The position numbers and the translations under genes are program-made. 17,812 nucleotides of DNA, from assembly GCA_900128585.1 (NCBI GenBank), contig LT642439.1, positions 1 through 17,812 of the forward strand, given 5' to 3'. The notes beneath the pieces were generated by a model that was given only the letters and a program-made list of their open reading frames with translations, did no database searches and was not told the origin of the DNA. Source of the stretch: Stramenopiles sp. TOSAG23-3. Its lineage: Eukaryota; Sar. Shown here one piece after another: positions 9,386-17,100 of the stretch (position 1 is its first letter; every line of letters begins with the position of its first letter).

Positions 9386-9689
9386 ATAGGTCATTAATTT
9401 GTATTAGTCTATCAGTTATGGTAAACAACTATAATAGTAATTCTTTAGCATTCATCAACACACCCCTCGCCGCCTGCTGTGCGCATATTAATAATTATGA
9501 TTTATATACTTCTCTTCTTCTTCGCGTACGTACATACCAACCAACGAAGAAGGGAAGAGCTGTAGGGGGATTCGAGACAGTTCGGTCTACACTTTGCGAA
9601 ATTGTATGCAGGCGTTTCCTAAATAAGATGTAATTTAAATATATCCTTTTTTTACGCGGTCATTGCGTCGTAATTTATTCCCTGTTATC
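9386..9689. other. Spacer between two plus-strand genes
   Basis: About 300 bases holding the 3' end of the upstream gene and the promoter of the WD40 gene. It is AT-rich, with a CGTACGTAC stretch near 9525-9535 and a T-run (CCTTTTTTTACG) just upstream of the WD40 start. A 71-codon open frame at 9418-9633 has no recognisable features. No RNA gene is seen. Confidence 0.4.
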
Positions 9690-10727
9690 ATGTTGAAGAT
9701 AGTTGAAAGTGGAGTCGTTTTTGACGAACAAGGTCAGGCGCAAGTAGAGAGTGTCTGCTTCAATGAGACGGGGACCTTATTGTTGGCTTCTGTGTCTCAA
9801 CTGTTCGTGAAGAAATGGGTTGGCTGCCTTCGGGTGTTTAAGAACACTGGTGGGGATGGTGGTTGCACATTTACGCTGCAACAAAACGTAGAATTGCCTC
9901 ATGGTAATGCAGCATCAGCGGTGTTTTTGAAAAGTGCTAAAAAGAAAGAGCCAGAGATGGTAGTGTCGGCGAGCGACAGCGGCGAAATACACCTTTGGTC
10001 GTGCGACGAAGACGCTTGGAATTTTGCAGCAGTAAATATGCTTTCGGGACACGATGACATGATTTTAAATCTATGCACGGGTGGGCCAATGTCGCCGTCG
10101 TGCTTTTTCTCCGCGAGTCAAGACCGGACCGTTAAACTGTGGAGCGCTGCGCTGGGGAAGTGCGTTCGCACTTTTTCTGGGCACTCGGCTCCGTGCCTCT
10201 CTGTCTCTGCGTGTTTCAAAAGTACCCACCTAAGTGCCTCTGGTGGCATGGATAGATCGTTAATGCTGTGGGACTCTAGAGATTCTAACCCAATCGGTAA
10301 AATAAGTCTTGGGTCCGCTGTCCACTCCGTTGAATGGGACCAAGCCTATGATAATATTGTTGCATGCGGACAGGGAAATGGAGAAGTTTGCGTTTACGAC
10401 ATACGGACTCCTTTTCAGCCTTTATCTTCCACCAACTTGCATAAAGGAACCGTGGCTGCTTTGTCGTGCAGGACTACTACGAAAGATGAAAAGAACGGCA
10501 GTGAGTGTACCTCTATGTTTGCATGTGGTGGAGATGACCTAAACTTGTCGGTTTTCTCTTCCCAGGTGCAGCAAGTTCCAGAAAGCGCCTCTGGGGGCTC
10601 TGCCCATTTATCGTCAACACACCGTGATTACATCCGATGCGTGGCGTGGTCTCCCGACGGAACAAGATTCGTCAGTGGGAGTTGGGATGGCTCTGCTAAA
10701 ATTTTCGATGTAGAAGCGCACTGTTGA
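9690..10727 (+). CDS. WD40 beta-propeller, MEP50/WDR77-like
   Basis: The ATG at 9690 gives 345 residues, ending in TGA. The frame extends nine codons further to a TTG, but the ATG (ATCATGTTG) is the sensible start. About seven WD-type blades fill the protein. Clear ones are at about 118-152 (SGHDD to LWSA), 163-195 (SGHSA to LWDSRD), 207-238 (VHSVEWDQ to VYDIRTP) and 320-342 (THRDYIRCVAWSPDG to IFDVE). The order and wording of the last blades, including the HRD-[YF]-[IV] and VAWSP elements and the short loop LWDSRDSNP, recall MEP50/WDR77, the partner that positions substrates for the arginine methyltransferase PRMT5 in the methylosome. WD40 membership is clear; the MEP50 assignment rests on resemblance only, and another scaffold such as a Sec13/COMPASS-type propeller is possible. 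Confidence 0.8.
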   Translation: MLKIVESGVVFDEQGQAQVESVCFNETGTLLLASVSQLFVKKWVGCLRVFKNTGGDGGCTFTLQQNVELPHGNAASAVFLKSAKKKEPEMVVSASDSGEIHLWSCDEDAWNFAAVNMLSGHDDMILNLCTGGPMSPSCFFSASQDRTVKLWSAALGKCVRTFSGHSAPCLSVSACFKSTHLSASGGMDRSLMLWDSRDSNPIGKISLGSAVHSVEWDQAYDNIVACGQGNGEVCVYDIRTPFQPLSSTNLHKGTVAALSCRTTTKDEKNGSECTSMFACGGDDLNLSVFSSQVQQVPESASGGSAHLSSTHRDYIRCVAWSPDGTRFVSGSWDGSAKIFDVEAHC

Positions 10728-10866
10728 AATAGGAGAATACAAGAGTATGCAAAGTACACACTCGTCCACATCGAACGCCCTGCATCTTAAACATGTTGTG
10801 CTAAATACTTTAAGTCCATAAATTATACGAATTTTTAGGAACAATTAGAATCGACCAATCCTGGTT

Positions 10867-10884
10867 CCTGGTACCTGTACCAGG
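10867..10884. repeat. Inverted repeat CCTGGTAC-CT-GTACCAGG
   Basis: Two perfect 8-base arms separated by two bases, with TACCTG and CAGGTA hexamers embedded at 10872-10877 and 10881-10886. The same hexamers recur in the inverted-repeat cluster at the right end of the window. Confidence 0.75.
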
Positions 10885-10934
10885 TATGTATAATATTTTA
10901 ATATTGTTGAGATTATTTAAAGCGCACCACCACA

Positions 10935-10999
10935 TCCTCCCTCCTCTCCTCTCCTCCTCTCCTCCGATTTTTTCTTCTTCTATCTTTTTTTCTTTTTTC
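10935..10999. repeat. Pyrimidine tract (62 of 65 bases C/T)
   Basis: A CT-rich run, first CTCCT-type repeats (10935-10965), then T-rich (10968-10999), with only three purines. It lies about 420 bases upstream of cobT. It could affect nucleosome positioning or transcription, or be a simple-sequence expansion. Confidence 0.8.
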
Positions 11000-11278
11000 G
11001 GGTCGTCGGTCGTCGGTTCGTACCGTAGTTTAGGTCAGTCCAACTACATACCAAGGTATCTTCTCGTAATAAGAATTATATAGTTAATCAATTATTATAA
11101 TACTGTCGTACCAGGCAAAACACAACCCTAATCCTAACCATATAAATAAAAACAAGTCAGTCGCGTCAGTTTTGAGTTTTTTTACTGATATTATACTAAC
11201 TATACCAATAATACGAAAGCTAGGGCCCGAACGGTCCATCGTTGGCTTTGGCCATCGTTGTCCCTTTGATATATACAT

Positions 11279-11312
11279 CAGTTATAGATTTAATTCAGTT
11301 ATAGGTTTAATA
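11279..11312. repeat. 17-base imperfect tandem duplication
   Basis: CAGTTATAGATTTAATT is followed directly by CAGTTATAGGTTTAATA, differing at two positions. It lies about 105 bases before the cobT start codon. Confidence 0.65.
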
Positions 11313-11417
11313 CGGTGGCTTATGTTTTTATATTGTAAAAAAGAAACTATTTAGCGTGAGCGCTTCTTTAATTAACCCACGAAGGATAGAAGAAATTGAC
11401 GGTAAAGGCATAAAGAA

Positions 11418-12512
11418 ATGGCTGTGACAAGTGAACAAGCAAAGGCGTATTTGGACTCCCTCGCAAAGCCCCCCGGCTCGCTTGGACTTCTAGAGGAGTG
11501 GGCAGCGAAACTTTGCGTTGTACAGAATACAATGAGACCCCAATCGGGTCCGATGTCAACGCTAGTATTTTGCGGGGATCATGGTGTGAAAAAAGAAAAC
11601 GCTGGCATATCCCCGTTTCCCCCAGTGATTTCTCAAGTGGTTTTTCGAGCACTGGCAAATGGGGAGTCCGCGACAGGGACGCTTTCCAGCGCTGTCGGGT
11701 GCCACCTGACAATTATTGATTGCGGCTTAGATGGGGACGTGTCCGACGTCGGAAAATCTACTTTGCCAAAACATATTTCCGTTGTGCACAAGAAAGTGAA
11801 CGCAGGTACATCGAATATACTTACTGGGCCAGCGATGTCCTCCCAACAGCTTTTGGACGCTATGGCCGTAGGAGCCAAGTGCGTGCAAGACGAGAACAAG
11901 AAAAGGGGAAGTTTGGTAATAGCGGTTGGTGAAGTAGGTATTGGCAACACGACAGTCGCTGCTGCTCTGCTATCTGCTGTTACAGGTTCAAGTGCCCAGG
12001 ATTGTTGCGGTCGAGGCACAGGGCTTGATGAGGCAGGTTTGGCCCATAAAATAGCAACGGTAAAGGACGCGTGCGAACAACATATTCCCAATTTTAGTAA
12101 AATCGAAGACCGCCCGGAACGTGCGATGGAAATTTTGCGTTCCCTCGGTGGATTTGAAATTGCAGCGATGGTAGGTGCCTACATTGAAGCGAACAAGTCG
12201 GGCATTCTAACAGTAGTCGATGGCTTTATCAGTGCCGTTGCAGCACTGCTTGCAGTGCAAATACAACCTCTGTGCTCAACCAACATGGTTTTTGCGACTG
12301 GTTTGGAAGAGGAGCCGAGAGCCCCCGTAGGTGGGCGCATTTTATGGGAAGCCCTTGGTAAGCCTCGTTCTGCGCTTTCCATGAATCTTTGCCTCGGTGA
12401 GACGAGCGCAGCAACCCTGGCTTTGCCTCTTATTCGCGCGGCTGCACGAATAGTAACTTCGATGGGGACTTTGGAACAAGTTCAAAGGTTGATTTTGCCA
12501 ACACAGGAATAA
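11418..12512 (+). CDS. cobT: Nicotinate-nucleotide:dimethylbenzimidazole phosphoribosyltransferase
   Basis: Complete 364-residue intron-free frame, ATG in the context AAGAAATGG. The enzyme moves ribose phosphate from nicotinate mononucleotide to a free base such as dimethylbenzimidazole, giving alpha-ribazole 5'-phosphate, the lower ligand of cobamides. Family landmarks in order: LAKPPGSLGLLEE (15-27), GDHGV (53-57), NAGTSNI (128-134), GEVGIGNTT (171-179, matching the GEMGIGNTT block that carries an active-site Glu, here E172), GRGTG (198-202), K211, GGFEIAA (244-250), VVDGFI (266-271) and LGETSAATLALPL (326-338), where E328 fits the catalytic Glu of LGEGTGA. Length is close to bacterial CobT (about 350). 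The usual SAEPGH-like segment before the last block is altered (EEEPRAPVGG, 297-306). The family core starts almost at Met1, so no transit peptide is evident and a cytosolic enzyme is likely. It faces cobS tail-to-tail. Confidence 0.95.
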   Translation: MAVTSEQAKAYLDSLAKPPGSLGLLEEWAAKLCVVQNTMRPQSGPMSTLVFCGDHGVKKENAGISPFPPVISQVVFRALANGESATGTLSSAVGCHLTIIDCGLDGDVSDVGKSTLPKHISVVHKKVNAGTSNILTGPAMSSQQLLDAMAVGAKCVQDENKKRGSLVIAVGEVGIGNTTVAAALLSAVTGSSAQDCCGRGTGLDEAGLAHKIATVKDACEQHIPNFSKIEDRPERAMEILRSLGGFEIAAMVGAYIEANKSGILTVVDGFISAVAALLAVQIQPLCSTNMVFATGLEEEPRAPVGGRILWEALGKPRSALSMNLCLGETSAATLALPLIRAAARIVTSMGTLEQVQRLILPTQE

Positions 12513-12663
12513 TAAGTATTAGTGCCTGTGTATAACATACTACGCGTATATAAACTTTTGTTCATTTTTTTAAAAGTATTGATGCCTGTTACACTCTCTA
12601 AAATATTTTGATTGGAGTGTCTCATAAATTTGATAGGACATATGATAGGGAAGAGTGAGCTCT
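12513..12663. other. cobT-cobS convergent 3' spacer with a 15-base direct repeat
   Basis: This 151-base AT-rich spacer holds the 3' ends of both cobamide genes, whose transcripts must end close together or overlap. AGTATTAGTGCCTGT (12515-12529) recurs 60 bases on as AGTATTGATGCCTGT (12575-12589), 13 of 15 bases identical. No clear poly(A) hexamer is seen on either strand. Confidence 0.5.
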
Positions 12664-13775
12664 TCAACGCTTTGCAAAATACCCAAGCACTTTTGGCAAG
12701 GAAAACACAGCAAAGAGGCGGCCAAATGCATAGAGGTCTGCCCCGTGAAACTGCCCAGATATAGACATATAAATGGCCACTTCAGTCATGCAAATTGTTG
12801 CACCAAGAAAGTCGCCAATGACCCCCCCGATGATTGCCGTACCATAAAAACCGGAAATAACGGTGCACACACTGAACGTCAAGATGGCTCGAAAAGCCGC
12901 ATCCTGCGGCAAAAATAATAGTGAAATTACAGAGGCAGAGACAACTGCAAAGACCACCCGGAACAAACCAAGAATGCGCTTCGACTCTCCAAACCAGTTG
13001 TAAAAGTCCCCCTTCGCATCTTCGTCATCGGTTACGTACTTGCAAGCATAGACCAGTGGTGCGGCCGTAGCCCGACTAAGAGACTGAGAAACCACAATGG
13101 CAGAGGCCACGTTGCTTATCCCAAAAAACTCTGTCACCACAGGTGTCACAGGCTGCGCTACGCTCCCAATGATGGCAATGGAGGCAATTTTCGCCACCAT
13201 CCAAATCGATGCACCCTTAGAAAGGAGGGAAGAAAAAAAGCGTTAGTACGAGCAAGGAAGGGTGAAACAAGAGACAGCAGACTTACAATAGTCGCATACG
13301 AGCCATTCCTGGAGTCTCGCATGATTTTCAAAATCTGGGCTTTCGACCATCCTCCACCAAAGGCGTCCAGAGTATCACAGAGGCCATCCTCGTGAAAGCA
13401 CCCGGTTAGCCACAGAGTTCCCCCGCACGAGACTGCAGCGGCAATCATGGGGGTCCAAATTCCAGCGGCCGCATCGTATATAACTGCTTGCCAAGCGCCG
13501 ATGAGTGATCCAATCAAAGGAAAATACGCCATGCCGCGGAGCAAGTGACCAGGATGGTGATCGCACCAGCCTGGACAGGGAAGCCGTGTTAGGAACATAA
13601 CCCCCGACAGAAACGCTCGCGTCTCATCGCGTGGTTTTGCTTCGAATTCTACCAGTGGTGTGCGCACAGCAGTCCCCGTCCCTCGACTTGCTACCTCTTC
13701 ATTCGTCAAAACTCCCCGTTTCCCTTTGACTTTCGGTGACTTTTTCGAACGCCCTTTTGACGCACTCCTTGCCAT
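12664..13775 (-). CDS. cobS: Cobalamin synthase, adenosylcobinamide-GDP ribazoletransferase (two exons)
   Basis: Exon 1 is 13775-13287 (163 codons, phase 0) and exon 2 is 13215-12664, giving 346 residues ending in TGA. CobS is a membrane enzyme that joins alpha-ribazole (phosphate) to adenosylcobinamide-GDP, the last assembly step of the cobamide nucleotide loop. Motifs: FHEDGLCDTLDAFGGG (127-142), the conserved acidic metal-binding block; IMRDSRNGSY (151-160), matching bacterial MKDSRxGxY; and GGVIGDFLGAT (283-293), the C-terminal GGxTGDxLGA block. Several hydrophobic helices are visible, for example about 83-100, 107-126, 240-262 and 263-284. Only the spliced frame joins SYATI to GASIWMVAKIAS as expected for the family. 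Bacterial CobS is about 250 residues. The extra length comes from a basic Ser/Lys-rich N terminus of about 50 residues and a charged loop near 220-243. Whether that N terminus targets an organelle membrane cannot be told. Its substrate comes from CobT, encoded convergently next door. Confidence 0.93.
13216..13286 (-). other. Spliceosomal intron in cobS
   Basis: A 71-base intron in minus-strand sense: donor GTAAGT (13286-13281), branch site TACTAAC (13248-13242), pyrimidine-rich stretch and acceptor CTAAG ending at 13216. The branch A lies 27 bases before the intron end. It is phase 0. If retained, the frame ends 42 codons later in unrelated sequence, and if removed the CobS motifs on both sides join in frame. 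It is the only intron I can support in this window. Confidence 0.93.
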
Positions 13776-14189
13776 TCTTTTTTCTGAAAAAATAAATTGG
13801 ATGAAAGAGTTGTCTTTGAATTTCTAAATGATCTCCGCCGTTCTTAAACCTTTTTGCAATGTCTAAAAAGTTGTCTCGTGCTCCTACAAACTGTTTGCAT
13901 TTGATTCAGATTTTAAAATTTACTTGAGTGGTGAAGACATTTCCCAGAAGATCTTGTTGTCAATTGATTGGATGCTAATAACCGAACCCTCCCTATCCTA
14001 TATAATAAATTTTTTTTGTACTAGTACGTAGTATTATTACTGTAATAAAGATTGAATTCTCTCTCTTCTTTTACCTTCATTATCGTATTTATATGTTAAA
14101 TTTACAATCCTGGCCGCTATGAGATACGGTAAGCAGAGCCTTTAAAGTCGTCTAGTCGTCTAGTATGTTTCTACAATTTCGTCCTTTGT
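13776..14189. promoter_or_regulatory. Spacer between the PKD2-like gene's 3' end and the cobS start
   Basis: Both flanking genes are on the minus strand, so this 414-base AT-rich stretch carries the 3' end of the channel gene and the promoter of cobS. It contains a 10-base palindrome GTACTAGTAC (14018-14027) and a perfect 8-base tandem repeat AGTCGTCT (14146-14161). No TATA box can be assigned with confidence and no RNA gene is seen. Confidence 0.4.
14018..14027. repeat. 10-base palindrome GTACTAGTAC
   Basis: A perfect self-complementary decamer right after a run of T. It shares the GTAC and ACTAG elements of the palindrome at 5292-5317. Confidence 0.55.
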
Positions 14190-17100
14190 TTAGAGGGTGA
14201 CCTTTTCTTTTTCATACTCGTTTATTGTTCTGCTGCTTACGGACTGAAAATTGTTTTTTCGGGACACATCCGAAGACTGGCGACGACTTTCAGTAGAAAT
14301 ATTAATGCTAGCCCTGCGATTTTTGCTCACAGCCCTTGCTGCTCTTGTTAGTACATTTTCCATTTTTTCCAAGTCTGGTGTGCTCATTCTGTTTTTGAAC
14401 TTCTTCGAGTTGCCGGCGCCAGAAACATGTTGCCTAGCCAACTCGATTGTGTCCGTGATGGTTTTATGGGACGAGGCAGTAGCAACTGAGGCGCGCCTTG
14501 GCTCAGATGATGTGGTTGTCCCTTTCCTTTCGTGTTCATACTTTGAAGTATTGATTTTCATTTTCGAGGCCATTTCGGTCAAAACTTGGAGTATTTTTTG
14601 CTGGTTCTTCTGTAACATTGCCACGCTCGATACTATGTTTTCTGCTAAAACTGTGTCGTCGCCACCATCGCTGCTGACCTTCCGATCAATGGTGTTTGGA
14701 TAATCCAGCCCCGAAATTTTCACGCTTTCTCCAAAAGCGTGTGCAATTACACGGTGGGAGAAACTTTTTCTCTCGGCTTCATTCTTAAATACCAATTCAC
14801 AGTGAGAATAATACCCGGGCGCGAATGTTAGGTACAAGCGCCTCTTGCTAGACTTAGAAATGTCTATGCGGTGCAATTTCTTCAGCAGAAGCACTCGACG
14901 CAACTTATAGTTGGAGTAGAACGATCTGATCAGAGCCTTTTCGGCGTCAACGATCATGATTCTCACCTGTTTTAACCCATACTTGTTTATCTTTTGCACT
15001 GTGAATTCGTTGTACCCCGTTTTCACGTCCATGACACCCAATTGCGAAAATTCCATGCGCTTTTCACCCTTCAGCATAAATACACTGTAACACTTCCTGA
15101 AAGTAGTAATAATTTTTCGAGCCAAACATTTTGCAGGATCCAAATGGTCACAGCGTCCCGCCATGTTTGCTTTTCGAAATAAGAGGCAAAGGTCGGAAAT
15201 TCCCATGTAGATGTTTTTCTGCAAACCGTGTTTTTCCTCAAAAAATGCCCGAATATACTTGTATAAATTCTTTACTCCAACTACTGTTCTTGCCGTTAGA
15301 ATTTCGTCCGACGCTTGTTTTACAACCATCAAAAAATTGATTTCGGCTATCCAATGTTGAACTTGTTCGTTGCCGTGATCGTCGATTCCCACAGTACGAT
15401 TTTGTTGAGACCTCCTCTTTCTCAAACACGGGCAACAGAATATCGCGTACATGCACGAATGCAAACAGCCCTTCCCCAGCAATTGAAATTTTAACCGGTA
15501 AAACAAGACTACGTAATGCTTTTGCAGGTCTAACAATGCATTTGGTAAATCTTTCTGCCAAGCATCTTTTGAAGACGCTGCGTGTGACACACTGTAGCCA
15601 TCCGTGAGAATGGCGATGAACATATTCATCATTATCATGTACATCAGGAATAGCCATATCCAGTAAAAAATACCGGTAAAGTAAGGAGCAACTTGAGCCA
15701 TAGAATCATACTCATATCCTCCCCCGATAAAGCCCATCATTTCTCGAAAACTTGTCCACAAACTCATGAATGCTGGCAGATGAGGCCCGTACATGTAATG
15801 AGCTGCTTGGGCAAACCCCAACAAAAATACAATAACCATAATCATGTATATTGCTAAATCCTTGGAAGCGGTTCGCAAAGTGTTTTGCAGGATGGCAGTG
15901 CGTCTGCTAAATTTTGAAAACTGCAAGGTCAAGATTACGTTAAAAACAAAACAGAAGCAGGCTGCCTGTGTGGACGTGTAGAGACCATCAAAAGGTTCAA
16001 ATATTTCAAAAAACTCATCGCTCGCTGCGGATGGCAAGTCCCCCAGGGTTACACCTGTCCTAACGAGCTCGTAATGCCATTGGTACGATCGGTGGAGAAG
16101 GAAGGTGGTAATGAAGGCAATTTCCAACAGAGTTTTCCATTTCATTAAATACTTTAATTTTGAGCTGGCGTGAAGGAACTTTTTAGAAACACTCCTCAGT
16201 CGCGACAATATTATTCCAAAAGTTACCAGTTCTAAGAGATACCGTGTCCACTGGTCGGCAGAGAATCCACCCAACGGGTAGGTCCGAAGCCTGTACGAGC
16301 ACGTGATGTAACCGTTCTCGAAAAATTCGCAGTAGAACTGTGATGCCGTCATTATTTTAGTTGATTCGCTCAACAGGTTATGCTCTACGAATACACCCCG
16401 AGTAGCTTTGTCGATCCACTTGTCGCCTTTCAGTTCTTGAATTAGAGAGGTTGCGGTTGCGGAGGTCGCATTGTTGGCAGGAAGCAGCCGCGACGGAGGA
16501 GGTATGTAGACCGCAAACCCGCCCGTCCCGTACACACGTTCTAGAAATGTCCTAGAAAATTCACTCCTACCACGGGCGGAGGGCATGGTTGCTTTTGTGG
16601 AGAATCCATATTTGTTCTTCCCAGTAACGTTCTTGTAGTACGAGCTCCCGAAAGTCCCTCTAGGTCCAAATGATTCTTTCGATGCCGTTCGAACGTCATA
16701 TTCGGCAAAGCATGTCCCAGTGTTTTTGAAACGGCACTGGACCTGCGGCATGCGAAACTGTCGGAGTCGAAGTGGCCCAATCATGCGAAGATGCCCGCTG
16801 ATTAAGTCTTCTGGACCGTAGGGGTTTCCTTTGTATATACCATTTACCACTGGGCCCTCGAGCCATGAATAAAACTCGTCTAGGGAGTGCACATCTTGGA
16901 AATTCTTTTTATAGGTTGCGGAAGGAAACTCTTCGTCGTAAAATAACTCCAAAACGACCTGATCTTGTTCGTGGGCGTCCTGGACTCTCAAAAACATGCC
17001 CATGCTCAAGGTCAATATTATAAAGAAGACAACGAGCGTGAAGCAATTGTTAATCATATCCAGGCGCTGGATCTGATATAGGGCTTTTAAAAACGGGCGA

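Larger units (their letters stand above)
10728..11417. promoter_or_regulatory. 690-base spacer upstream of cobT, with pyrimidine tract and inverted repeat
   Basis: Holds the 3' end of the WD40 gene and the probable promoter and 5' UTR of cobT. Visible elements are an 8-base inverted repeat around 10875, a 65-base pyrimidine tract (10935-10999), a GGTCGTC direct duplication just after it, a degenerate CCCTAA pair near 11124, and a 17-base imperfect tandem duplication (11279-11312). I see no bacterial-style cobalamin riboswitch and no convincing RNA gene. Confidence 0.45.

Noticed and set aside
9560-9590. Possible tRNA T-arm (TCGAATC on the minus strand)
   Set aside because: The flanking bases do not pair into a T stem and no D arm or acceptor stem can be drawn.
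9418-9633. A 71-codon frame between the 1101-residue and WD40 genes
   Set aside because: Composition is unremarkable and there is no domain, signal or splice connection to either neighbour.
9663-9689. Nine extra codons at the start of the WD40 protein, from a TTG
   Set aside because: TTG starts are not expected in a nuclear gene, and the ATG at 9690 directly precedes the first beta-strand.
11124-11139. CCCTAATCCTAACC, telomere-like sequence
   Set aside because: Only about two degenerate units of a six-base motif; too short to call an interstitial telomere repeat.
10728-11417. A cobalamin riboswitch upstream of cobT
   Set aside because: I see no B12-box-like conserved element or supporting fold; cobalamin riboswitches are known from bacteria and none is evident in this eukaryotic leader.
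14251-14703. A 150-codon plus-strand frame opposite the channel gene's 3' part
   Set aside because: It is hydrophobic only because it mirrors the Ser/Lys-rich tail codons of the PKD2-like protein, and no motif supports it.
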